Source: Nocardia carnea NBRC 14403 (GTDB taxonomy: Bacteria; Actinomycetota; Actinomycetes; Mycobacteriales; Mycobacteriaceae). From it: DNA of 64,000 nt. Below the pieces are notes generated by a model that searched no databases, was not told the DNA's origin, and saw nothing but the letters and a program-made list of their open reading frames with translations. Location of the stretch: the NCBI RefSeq assembly GCF_000308515.1, contig NZ_BAFV01000056.1, positions 1 to 64,000 on the forward strand, written 5' to 3'. A program made the translations under genes and the position numbers. Shown here in pieces: positions 27,127 through 37,735 of the stretch; position 1 is the stretch's first letter, and every line of letters starts with the position of its first letter.

Positions 27127-27485
27127 CGGTGCTGATCCGTGTCGATCCGGCGCGTCCGGAACCCCTGGCCGACCAGATCGCGGCTTGCGTACGCAGGGCC
27201 ATCGCCGACGGTGAAGCGCACGCGGGCGAGCGCCTGCCCGGCGCCCGCGACCTGGCCGCCTCGCTGGATGTCAGCATCCACACGGTGCTGGCCGGATATC
27301 AGCGGCTCCGCGACGAAGGCCTGATCGAACTACGCCGCGGCCGGGGCGCGACGATCCGCGCCGGCGCCCCGGCGGGCCGGGCCGCCGTTGTGGACCTCGC
27401 CGGACAGCTCGTCGCCGCCGCCCGCAAGATGGGCCTGGACGAGAACGAACTCATCGAGCTCGTCCGCGCCGCCGCCACCCGCTGA
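27123..27485 (+). CDS. GntR family regulator, YtrA subfamily
   Basis: A 120-residue repressor: N-terminal winged helix (PLADQIAACVRRAIADGE, then LPGARDLAASLDVSIHTVLA and GLIELRRGRGA), then the short helical C-terminus typical of YtrA proteins. These usually repress their own operon and are released by cell-envelope-active compounds. The GTG at 27123 overlaps the upstream stop (GTGA). The 29-base dyad before the operon (26116-26144) is the likely binding site. It is convergent with the ABC importer operon, 14 bases away. Confidence 0.9.
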   Translation: MTVLIRVDPARPEPLADQIAACVRRAIADGEAHAGERLPGARDLAASLDVSIHTVLAGYQRLRDEGLIELRRGRGATIRAGAPAGRAAVVDLAGQLVAAARKMGLDENELIELVRAAATR

Positions 27486-27499
27486 TCCCCGAACAGCAT

Positions 27500-28375
27500 C
27501 TACAGCGCCACGCGCCAGCGCGACAGCCGGCGTTCGATGAATACGAGTACCGCGTTGAAGACCAGCCCGACCAGCGCGATGGCGATGATCCCGGCGTACA
27601 TATCGGGGATCTGGAAATTGAGCTGGGCGGCCGTGATCAGATAGCCCAGCCCGGCCTTGGCACCGACCATCTCCGCCGCGATCAGTACCAGGATCGAGGA
27701 TGCCGCGGCCATCCGCAGGCCCGTGAAGATGGTCGGTACCGCGGCGGGCAGCACCACCTTGTACACGATCGCGAATTGGGAGAATCCCAGCGAACGAGCC
27801 GATTTCACCAGCAGTGGTTCCACCGTGCGAACCCCGGAGATGGTGTTCAGCAGAACCGGGAAAGCGCAGGCGTAGATCACCAGCGCGACCTTGGACGTTT
27901 CACCGATACCGAGGACGAGGACGAATACCGGCAGCAGCGCCAGTGCCGCGGTATTGCGGAACAACTCCAGAACCGGGTTGAGGAAGTCGGCCACCGGCCG
28001 GTACCAGGCGATCGCGACCCCCAACGGCACCGCGAACGCGACCGCGATCACGAAACCGGTCAGTGCCCGGGTCAGGCTCGTCGATATGTGCTCCCACAGC
28101 TGACCGTTCGCGATCAGCTCGAAAAAGGTCTGAGCGACCTCGGTGAACGGCGGTAGGAACACCTCGTCGACGAGGCCCGCCCGGGGCGCCACCTCCCACA
28201 CCGCGAGGAAGGTCAGGATCGCCACCGAAGGTTTCACCACCCGCCACGCCACCGCCGCCGTGCGCCGCCCCCATCGCGGTACACGGCGTGCGGCTGCCTC
28301 GGGCCGGGCTTCGGAGTATTGGGATCCGGGGGCCGGCACGCTGTCGAGAGTGCCGGTGACGAGTGCACTAGACAT
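27500..28375 (-). CDS. ABC transporter permease (SsuC/TauC/NrtB type)
   Basis: A 291-residue membrane permease of a nitrate/sulfonate/taurine-type importer. About six membrane segments are visible from residue 48 on; the cytoplasmic coupling (EAA) loop is SARSLGFSQFAIVYKVVLPAAVPTIFTGLR, shown here as AARSLGF-like core with the conserved Gly. An Arg/Ala-rich N-terminal tail precedes the first helix. The start overlaps the end of the ATPase gene by 8 bases, so all three genes form one operon in the order binding protein, ATPase, permease. The substrate cannot be determined from sequence. Confidence 0.92.
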   Translation of the reverse strand: MSSALVTGTLDSVPAPGSQYSEARPEAAARRVPRWGRRTAAVAWRVVKPSVAILTFLAVWEVAPRAGLVDEVFLPPFTEVAQTFFELIANGQLWEHISTSLTRALTGFVIAVAFAVPLGVAIAWYRPVADFLNPVLELFRNTAALALLPVFVLVLGIGETSKVALVIYACAFPVLLNTISGVRTVEPLLVKSARSLGFSQFAIVYKVVLPAAVPTIFTGLRMAAASSILVLIAAEMVGAKAGLGYLITAAQLNFQIPDMYAGIIAIALVGLVFNAVLVFIERRLSRWRVAL

Positions 28376-29198
28376 GCTGAACCTCTTCCGTGGTCGAAAT
28401 AGCGGCGAGTTCGAGTGAGCGGGCGCGTTCGACCTCGTCGTGCAGCAGAGACCAGATCCGGTGGCGCAGTTCCCGGAATTCGGCGCCGGACCGGATATCG
28501 GCTGCCGTGCGGTCGATATCGATATCGACCACCGTCTTCACCCGGCCGGGCCGGGACGTGAGCACGGCGACCCGCTGCCCCAGGTAGATCGCCTCGTCGA
28601 TGCCGTGGGTGATGAACAGGATCGTTTTACCCGTGCGTTCCCAGATGCGCAGCAGTTCGTCCTGCAGCGATTCGCGGGTTTGTGCGTCGAGCGCGGCGAA
28701 CGGTTCGTCCATCAGCAGAACCTCGGGGTCGTAGGCCAGGCTGCGCGCGATCGCGACCCGCTGCTTCATCCCACCGGACAGTTCGTGCGGATACCGGTCG
28801 GCGAACCCGGCCAGCCCGACCAGTTCGAGATAGTGTTCGGCGCGTTCCCGGCGTTCGGCACGCGGGACGCCCTTGGCTTCCAGCCCGAATTCGATATTGC
28901 GGCGCGCCGATCGCCACGGCAGTAATGCGTACTGCTGGAACACGATTCCGCGATCGAGGCCGGGTCCGGTGATCGGGGTGCCGTCGAGCAGGATCTGTCC
29001 CGAGGTCGGGGTGCTCAGTCCACCGAGCAGATCGAGCAGTGTGGATTTTCCGCAACCACTGGGACCGACGAGGACGAGGAACTCACCGGCGGCCAGGTCC
29101 AGGGTGATGTCCTGAACCGCGCTCAGTTCGGCCTTACGGCCCCGGATCGGGAAACTCTTGCTGACCTGGTTCAGGCGGAGTTTGGGTGTGCTGGTCAT
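28368..29198 (-). CDS. ABC transporter ATP-binding protein (SsuB/TauB/NrtC type)
   Basis: A 276-residue ABC ATPase. Walker A is VGPSGCGKSTLL, the Q-loop lies in VFQQYALLPW, the signature is LSGGMKQR, Walker B is VLLMDEPFAALD and the switch His is in FITHGIDEA. These place it in the nitrate/sulfonate/taurine importer group. It overlaps the binding-protein gene by four bases (ATGA) and the permease gene by eight, so translation is coupled. It powers the permease at the inner face of the membrane. Confidence 0.94.
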   Translation of the reverse strand: MTSTPKLRLNQVSKSFPIRGRKAELSAVQDITLDLAAGEFLVLVGPSGCGKSTLLDLLGGLSTPTSGQILLDGTPITGPGLDRGIVFQQYALLPWRSARRNIEFGLEAKGVPRAERRERAEHYLELVGLAGFADRYPHELSGGMKQRVAIARSLAYDPEVLLMDEPFAALDAQTRESLQDELLRIWERTGKTILFITHGIDEAIYLGQRVAVLTSRPGRVKTVVDIDIDRTAADIRSGAEFRELRHRIWSLLHDEVERARSLELAAISTTEEVQHV

Positions 29199-30289
29199 TT
29201 TTCACCGGCCGATACTTGTCCGTCGGGTCCGCCGTCGGCGGGGTAGGTGCCGTTGGCGTATGGGTTGTACTCGTTGGTGTAGAGGTCGCCAGCGGCCGGC
29301 GCACCGTCGTCGAGTTCGCCGTTACGCACCAGCCAGTCGATCCAGACCTGCAGTTCGCGTTCCGCGATGACCGCGCCCGGCGCCGGGATACCGGAACTAC
29401 GCCAGAACTGCACGGTGTCCGCGCTTTCCGCGCGGCCGCGGGCGGCGATGATATCGGCGAAGCGCGCGATCACTTCCTCCTGCGGCCGCGTCTGCGTCCA
29501 GCGGACCGCGCGCGCCGTACCCTGGACGAAATCGCGCACTACCTCTGGATCGGCGGCGATGAAATCGTCACGCATGACATAGGTTCCGTAGCTGAAGGCA
29601 CCGAACAGGTCGCGGTCGGTGAACAGCGCGCGCAGACCGCCGCGTTCGAGCGCTGTCTCCCGGTAGACGGTGTTCAGCGTCGCGACATCGATCTGTCCCT
29701 CGCGTAGTGCCTGTTCGGTGTTCACGGGGGGCACCACGGTCAGCTGGACGCTGTCGATCTCCTCCGGCGTCAGCCCCTGCTGCGCGAGCCATTCCCGGGT
29801 GAGGAATTCGTGATGTGCGCCGAGCGTATTCATCCCGACCTTCTTGCCGATGAGGTCGCGCGCCGACCTGATCGGACTGTCCTCGAGTACGTAGTACCCG
29901 GTGTATTCGGCAGCATCCGCGCCGTAGGAGCTGAGGATCGAGGTGATCGGCGCGCCGGCGGTATCGAGTTTCACGACCGCGCCGTTGAACGCGGACCCGA
30001 ACTCGATCTGCCCCGTGGCGACGGACTGGATGTCCTGCGGGCCGCTGGTGGTGTCCCCGACCCACTCCAGCTGCACATTCTCGTAGTAGCCGAGGTCCGC
30101 GGCGAGTTCGTGGAAGCCCACCTTTCCCGACCAGCCCTGATATCGCAGGATCGTTTTACCGTCGGCGGTCCTGGCCACCTCGCCGCCGGCTCCACAGGCG
30201 CACAGCAGCAACAACACGGCGGCGGCCAGTGCGGTCACCGCCGAGCCGGGTAGCCGACGGTGCACTCGGGGTTTCAGGCGTCCTGGCAT
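29195..30289 (-). CDS. ABC transporter substrate-binding lipoprotein (SsuA/NMT1 type)
   Basis: A 364-residue extracellular binding protein. The signal peptide ends in a lipobox (LLLLCACGAGG) with the lipidated Cys inside; the mature part has the two-lobe fold of NMT1/SsuA proteins, seen in GYYENVQLEWVGDTTSG, IGKKVGMNTLGAHHEFL and LREGQIDVATLNTVYRET. ATG 30289 follows GAGGAA at 8 bases; the reading to 30469 adds 60 residues before a good signal peptide and is rejected as the main start. Likely ligands are sulfonates, taurine or nitrate-like anions; sequence alone does not decide. It is divergent from the ESX gene. Confidence 0.92.
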   Translation of the reverse strand: MPGRLKPRVHRRLPGSAVTALAAAVLLLLCACGAGGEVARTADGKTILRYQGWSGKVGFHELAADLGYYENVQLEWVGDTTSGPQDIQSVATGQIEFGSAFNGAVVKLDTAGAPITSILSSYGADAAEYTGYYVLEDSPIRSARDLIGKKVGMNTLGAHHEFLTREWLAQQGLTPEEIDSVQLTVVPPVNTEQALREGQIDVATLNTVYRETALERGGLRALFTDRDLFGAFSYGTYVMRDDFIAADPEVVRDFVQGTARAVRWTQTRPQEEVIARFADIIAARGRAESADTVQFWRSSGIPAPGAVIAERELQVWIDWLVRNGELDDGAPAAGDLYTNEYNPYANGTYPADGGPDGQVSAGEK

Positions 30290-30575
30290 GGCTTCATTCC
30301 TCGGTCGGTGATTCGGCTGCCTGCCATAGTGCGGCGGCGGATACGAACGCTGAACCGTTTGCGTCAGCGCGAATCCAACCCGGCAGTCCGAGGGGCGTCG
30401 GGCCACCTCGATACGACACAGGAGCAAGGACCCCGCCGGGTCATCGCGCCGAATTTCCCTGTGCGCCATGGGAAGTTCAATGTCATGCGGTGTAATCCCG
30501 AGGCGTGTCCGGCGTGCGCCATACCCGTGAAGCGTGCCGTACCGGGTGCGGGTTGCGAAGGGAAGGTCAGTTCCG

Positions 30576-32177
30576 ATGGTTCAAGAGCCGGGCACCTGGG
30601 CCGGTCTGAAACATGACGCGTCCCAGAATTTGCTGTATTTCGATCCGGCCGCCGCGGTCACCGGGGCGGACGCCGCCGGGCGGATGATCGAACAGATGAT
30701 GGCCATGAAGGCTGCGATCAGCGATTACGGCATGGACAGCGTTATCGACTTCACCGGCGGCGTGCTGGGCTCGAGTAGGGAGCTCGCCGAGATCTACATC
30801 CAGCGGGCCGAGCGGCTGAAGGTCGTCCTACAGGACCACATCAATATCGGCACCGAGATGGCCAATGCGTTCATCCAGGCCGGGCTGTACTACAAGCGGG
30901 TCGAGGAAGAGAACTCGGATGCGCTCGACAAGCTGAACGACTACAAGGTGCCGACCGAATCATCGGCGGAGGTGGCGCTGACCCACTCCAGATTCGGCGA
31001 TCTCGATCTACCCGAGGGGGAAAAGCGCGATGCGGGCAACGCGGGTACCGAGGACGACTTCCGGTACACCGATGCCTACGACGTACCGGATGAACTGCAC
31101 GACTATGTCGGCCGGCAGGAGTCGATCTCGCCGGAAGCTGTCGGGCTGGAGAACAGCGCGTCACTCGGTATGCGGGAATTCCGGGGCCTCGCGGACAAAA
31201 CCGGGTGGGGAATATTCGGACTGGCGGGAAACTCGCAGGGCTGGTGGCGGCTGGCCGCGAATACGAGAACAGAACTGCAGAAGTTCGAGGAATCCATCGA
31301 GAGCATCCAGAACAAATGGCGCGGCGATGCCGCGAACAAGGCCCGGACAGCGACCAAGAATTACACGGACGCGATCGCCCCGCTCTGGAAATCGATGTTC
31401 TCGATGAGCGAGAACATGCACTACAGCGCGGAGTGGCTGCGACGCACCCAGATGTCGATGCCACAGCAGGACTTCGAATTCACCAGCGAATCGATCAAAC
31501 AGGCAGTCCTTCAGCGGTATCGCGAGGAGTGGGAGAAGCACTACGCAGAGGGTATGAAGAATTCGCTCCGGGAGATGCCGGTGATCGAAGGGCCGATCGC
31601 CGAGCCCAAGCCGCCGCCCGATAACGACGACACCGATAACAACAACGAGAACAACAACAACGGCGGCGGCGAAAACAACGGCGGCGGCGGCGAAAACAAC
31701 GGCGGCGGGGGGAGAACAACGGCGGCGGGGAGAACAACGGCGAGCAGACTCCAGAGGAAGCGTACGACGAGGGCTACGACGCCGGATACGAGAAAGGCTT
31801 CGAGGAGGGCTCCCAACAGGGCGGCGACCAAGGCCACGGCGGGGGTCAAGGCCAGGGCCAGGGCGGCGGTGAAGGCCAGGGCCAGGGCCAGGGCGGCGGT
31901 GCAGGCCAAGGCGGGGGTCAAGGCCACGGCAGCGGCCAAGGCGGCGGTGAAGAAGTACCCGAGGTGCCCAGCTACGACGAAGCCGAGTACGGCTCCGGCA
32001 ACCATCCAGGCGGGGATACGCAGCAGGACCCCACAGCGGATCAGCCCGCCGGAGACACCGAGGGCACCCCGATCCCGACTCCGGTCACCGGCACCACCAT
32101 GCCGAAGAACCCCACGGCAGCCGATATCCTCAGCAAACTCACCGGTATCCCCAAATCGCATCTGCCCGATGCCCTGA
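30576..32177 (+). CDS. ESX/type VII substrate-like protein, 5' part of a frameshifted gene
   Basis: The genuine sequence runs from ATG 30576 (GGAAGG about 9 bases upstream) to about base 31712, roughly 380 residues. It is helical, with a WXG100-like module near residues 230-300 (IQNKWRGDAANKARTATKNY, the W-x-G turn being WRG) and an Asn/Gly-rich linker. At the G-run 31707-31712 the frame shifts: beyond it this frame reads an artificial Arg/Ala/Thr-rich stretch to 32177, while the plausible continuation is in the next frame to 33001. One extra G would join both halves into a ~808-residue protein. The adjoining EspG gene suggests secretion through an ESX system. The exact family is not recognised. 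Confidence 0.7.
   Translation: MVQEPGTWAGLKHDASQNLLYFDPAAAVTGADAAGRMIEQMMAMKAAISDYGMDSVIDFTGGVLGSSRELAEIYIQRAERLKVVLQDHINIGTEMANAFIQAGLYYKRVEEENSDALDKLNDYKVPTESSAEVALTHSRFGDLDLPEGEKRDAGNAGTEDDFRYTDAYDVPDELHDYVGRQESISPEAVGLENSASLGMREFRGLADKTGWGIFGLAGNSQGWWRLAANTRTELQKFEESIESIQNKWRGDAANKARTATKNYTDAIAPLWKSMFSMSENMHYSAEWLRRTQMSMPQQDFEFTSESIKQAVLQRYREEWEKHYAEGMKNSLREMPVIEGPIAEPKPPPDNDDTDNNNENNNNGGGENNGGGGENNGGGGRTTAAGRTTASRLQRKRTTRATTPDTRKASRRAPNRAATKATAGVKARARAAVKARARARAAVQAKAGVKATAAAKAAVKKYPRCPATTKPSTAPATIQAGIRSRTPQRISPPETPRAPRSRLRSPAPPCRRTPRQPISSANSPVSPNRICPMP
31637..31960 (+). repeat. Low-complexity Asn/Gly/Gln-coding repeats with a slippery G-run
   Basis: Near-repeats of the type GGCGGCGGCGAAAACAAC code for Gly-Gly-Gly-Glu-Asn-Asn units, followed by GGCCAGGGCCAG-type units coding for Gly-Gln. 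The third Asn unit has GGGGGG (31707-31712) where GGC-GGC or seven Gs would keep the frame. The repeats join the helical N-terminal part of the ESX protein to its C-terminal part. Confidence 0.85.
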
Positions 32178-33001
32178 AGAAGATGCCGATCGCCGGCCAG
32201 GACGGCAAGGAACCGACCCTCGCCGACGCATTGTCGAAGATCACCGGGATCCCCGTGGACGAGATGCCGCAGGAACTGCAGGACACCTCGCTGGAGCACC
32301 TGTACTCGGCGGACTCACCGTATGGAGTGGACTCCACACTGTTCGGGGACACGGCAGAGAATTCCGGAGTCGAGGGCGTGGAGCCGCTGACCACCGGCGA
32401 GCTGAGGCCGACAGAGTCGGAACAGCTCTCCGCGCTGCTCGCCGGTGAACCCGGCGCGATACCGTCCGGAGACACCTCCGCGCAGAGCCAGAACGTCCTG
32501 GACCGCTTGGTGAACATGCTGACCCAAGGCATTCAGGCGTTCACCCTGAACGGCGCCGACACCATGCCCGGAATGGACCAGCTGGCCCGGATGCTCGATC
32601 CCGCTCAGCTTCAAGAGCATCTGAGCGGAATGCTGGATCCGGAGGCGACGGTGCCGGCGATGGGTGGCGGTCCGGGTGGAGCCGGCCTGCCGGTCGGGGA
32701 TTCGTCGTCGCCTCTCGCTCCGTACCCCGGATCCCAGCCCAGCGGCACCGCGTTCCCCCGGGCGTCCCTGCCCACCCCGGGAGTGGAACTCGCCGGTTAC
32801 TCGGCGGCACACGGCGCCTCGACGCCGGGCGCAACGCCGGGTATGCCCATGATGGGGTCGCCGGCCGCGGGTGCCGGCGCAGCCACAACACCCGGGCAGT
32901 CCGGCAACCACACCCCGGGGGAGTTCCTCACCTCCCGCGAGAACCTCGACGAGGTCTTCGACGAGACGCCGTCCAAGGTGCGGCCGGTGATCGAACAATG
33001 A
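31712..33001 (+). CDS. ESX/type VII substrate-like protein, 3' part of the frameshifted gene
   Basis: This frame stays open from 31712 and reads on naturally from the Gly/Asn repeats: PEEAYDEGYDAGYEKGFEEG, a Gly-Gln-rich linker, then about 300 residues rich in Pro, Gly and Ala. Two similar segments, AADILSKLTGIPKSHLPDAL and LADALSKITGIPVDEMP, look like a short internal duplication. The first ATG in this frame is at 32102; an independent start is possible at 31964 only with a non-ATG codon and no Shine-Dalgarno is seen, so it is best read as the continuation of the upstream gene. The stop overlaps the EspG start by four bases (ATGA). Confidence 0.7.
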   Translation, partial: ENNGGGENNGEQTPEEAYDEGYDAGYEKGFEEGSQQGGDQGHGGGQGQGQGGGEGQGQGQGGGAGQGGGQGHGSGQGGGEEVPEVPSYDEAEYGSGNHPGGDTQQDPTADQPAGDTEGTPIPTPVTGTTMPKNPTAADILSKLTGIPKSHLPDALKKMPIAGQDGKEPTLADALSKITGIPVDEMPQELQDTSLEHLYSADSPYGVDSTLFGDTAENSGVEGVEPLTTGELRPTESEQLSALLAGEPGAIPSGDTSAQSQNVLDRLVNMLTQGIQAFTLNGADTMPGMDQLARMLDPAQLQEHLSGMLDPEATVPAMGGGPGGAGLPVGDSSSPLAPYPGSQPSGTAFPRASLPTPGVELAGYSAAHGASTPGATPGMPMMGSPAAGAGAATTPGQSGNHTPGEFLTSRENLDEVFDETPSKVRPVIEQ

Positions 33002-33795
33002 TCCGCACCTGGGAATTGACCGATCTGGAATTCGTCGTGCTGTGCGAGGAATTCCGGCAGGGCGGGTTACCGGACCCGTTCACGTTCACCAGCCGAACCC
33101 GGCTGGCCGCGGACTACCGCAAGGAGAAGGCCGAAACGCTGCGCGCGCTGCGCGACCGCGACGATTCCGATCTCTACGCGATGGCGGACGCCATCGCGCG
33201 CCCGGACGTCACCATCCTGGCGACGGTCTGGGACGAACAGGCCATCGAGGAACCCGCGAGCTGGATCCGTGTGCACGCCGTCCGGCAGCGGGCACGCGGA
33301 TTTGTCGTGAATCAGCGTCCCGGCGAAACCGTCTGGCACAGCGGTGGTTTCGACGTAACGGCCTGCGATCCGCACGACCTCGCCGATTCGGTCCTGGCCC
33401 TGCTGCCGGAGGCCGGGGCGGGCCGGCTGCCACAGATCACGCTGATCGATTCGGAGGCACTGCCGGATGCCCGGCCGTACGTCCCGATGATCTCCGACGA
33501 CGACGAACCCGAGGACGACGAGGCCTATCGCAGTGCGGCTTTCCTCGCGACACCGGCGACCGCGACCGGGACGGTCCAGGTTTTCCAGGGCCGCTCCATG
33601 TTCGGGCCGCGCGGCCGGGTCGATATGGGATTGCGCTGGCGGGATCTGCCCGACGACGGGCGCTATGTGATTCCCATGAACCAGGAGGTAGAGGTCGCGA
33701 CCGGGATGGGCACCAAGCGCATGATCGAATGGACGCACGAGCAGATCGCCGAGGTGCTGTTACGCCTGGACCGGAACCTGGAACACGAGGAGTGA
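32998..33795 (+). CDS. ESX secretion-associated chaperone EspG family protein
   Basis: A 265-residue EspG-like protein. In mycobacteria EspG binds the tip of PE-PPE pairs and delivers them to the matching ESX machine. The family-like start is WELTDLEFVVLCEEFRQGGLPDPF, followed by an alternating strand/helix pattern through YVIPMNQEVEVATGMGTKR to the helical C-terminus. The ATG overlaps the stop of the upstream substrate gene, implying coupled synthesis of chaperone and substrate. No ESX core genes (EccB-EccE) or PE/PPE genes occur in this window, so the pair is orphan and must use a machine encoded elsewhere. Confidence 0.85.
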   Translation: MIRTWELTDLEFVVLCEEFRQGGLPDPFTFTSRTRLAADYRKEKAETLRALRDRDDSDLYAMADAIARPDVTILATVWDEQAIEEPASWIRVHAVRQRARGFVVNQRPGETVWHSGGFDVTACDPHDLADSVLALLPEAGAGRLPQITLIDSEALPDARPYVPMISDDDEPEDDEAYRSAAFLATPATATGTVQVFQGRSMFGPRGRVDMGLRWRDLPDDGRYVIPMNQEVEVATGMGTKRMIEWTHEQIAEVLLRLDRNLEHEE

Positions 33796-34061
33796 TTCTG
33801 CCGGCGGCCGCTGGGCACGACTGATCAGGCGCGCCCGATTCACCGGGAAACAATAGACGACACCATGTTCGGGCCGTCTCGGCGGTTCTTCCCCGAAGAG
33901 CGCACAGCCCGCATCGATTCCGGTTACTATGCCCGCGCATCGATACAGTTCCACCGCGGGCGAATCGCGGGATACCGGTGTGATCTCTGGATGACCCGTC
34001 CGGAAATCTGTGTACGACAGCTGTTTCCCTACCCTGCATGTCAACGAGCACAGAAGGAACG

Positions 34062-34460
34062 ATGTTCAAGACATTGATCATCAGCGCGGCAGCGTCCGCA
34101 CTCCTGTTCGGCGGCGCCACGGCCGCCTGGGCGCATCCTCATTCCGGCGCCACCCGGCCCGACGCCTCGGGCACCACCGGTCTGCACAACCCGGCCGGCA
34201 AGGACGACTCCGTCGCCCAGCTACCCTTCACCGATCGAGAATTCCTCCGGGCCAGCGCCTTCGACGACGAGCCGCGCCCGCTACAGGACGCGGCCATCGC
34301 CCTGGCTCGCGCGCAATGTGAATACCTCGACAAATCCGGTAACAACGCGGCGAACCGCACCTATCTCGCCGAGGAGTCCCGGCCGTTCGTGGAGTATCCC
34401 TATCTCTTCCTACAGGCTGCCGTCGGTTCCTACTGCCCGCGGCATTCCGCCGGTAACTGA
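34062..34460 (+). CDS. Secreted DUF732-type protein
   Basis: A 132-residue exported protein. Signal peptide: MFKTLIISAAASALLFGGAT, with cleavage near AAWAHPHS. The mature part has the DUF732 pattern seen in many small mycobacterial secreted proteins: a helical core with FTDREFLRASAF, AAIALARAQCEYLDKSG and a second Cys in VGSYCPRH, likely paired with the first. The ATG 34062 follows AAGGAAC; the reading from 34038 would move the signal peptide inward. Function unknown. It is convergent with secA, with a strong terminator between. The 266-base gap upstream (33796-34061) shows no gene. Confidence 0.82.
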   Translation: MFKTLIISAAASALLFGGATAAWAHPHSGATRPDASGTTGLHNPAGKDDSVAQLPFTDREFLRASAFDDEPRPLQDAAIALARAQCEYLDKSGNNAANRTYLAEESRPFVEYPYLFLQAAVGSYCPRHSAGN

Positions 34461-34504
34461 ACGGATTTTCGTTGCGGCGCCACCGCAGCCCGGCCATGCC
34501 GAAA

Positions 34505-34545
34505 AACGGCGGCGCCCCCACCACTGTGGTGGGGGCGCCGCCGTT
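34505..34545. terminator. Bidirectional terminator between the DUF732 gene and secA
   Basis: Two perfect 20-base arms (34505-34524 and 34526-34545) surround a single central T, giving a very stable G+C-rich hairpin. It lies 8 bases beyond the end of secA and 45 bases beyond the DUF732 stop. Confidence 0.88.
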
Positions 34546-34552
34546 GCCGGAC

Positions 34553-37414
<2,862 letters not shown>

Positions 37415-37697
37415 GAGTCTCGTCAGTCCTCTGGGTCGGTTTCGGCTCCGATGTTCACGGCTGCACTCCGCCCGGCGGTTGTTACCGTCCTTACCGGTGT
37501 GCGTAGCCGCAGCTTGCTTCATGGTAATGCGGCCCCCATGGTAGGCGTCGCCGCGGACCCGGCCACCGCGCCTTCGTCACATTTACGCCGACAACGGTCA
37601 CGACCGATATACCACCGCGAACTACCGCGCAAGCCCGCGAAACGAGTATCGGAAAATCCACACAATGGTGCGGGAACGACTGCGGACTGGTCACAAT

Positions 37698-37718
37698 GGA
37701 GTCCGGATTCCGGACTCC
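37698..37718. promoter_or_regulatory. Inverted repeat before the wax-ester synthase gene
   Basis: GGAGTCCGG-att-CCGGACTCC is a perfect dyad ending 17 bases before the GTG at 37736. Its position in the 321-base secA/wax-ester synthase gap suits a repressor operator. The regulator is unknown. Confidence 0.5.
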
Positions 37719-37735
37719 GAAGGGCAGACACCAGC

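Noticed and set aside
30534..30578. Earlier start at 30534 for the ESX-like gene
   Set aside because: The added residues are not conserved-looking, and the ribosome site fits the ATG at 30576.
31637..31960. CRISPR-like or minisatellite array suggested by the regular repeats
   Set aside because: The units are codon-phased Gly/Asn and Gly/Gln repeats within a gene, without spacers.
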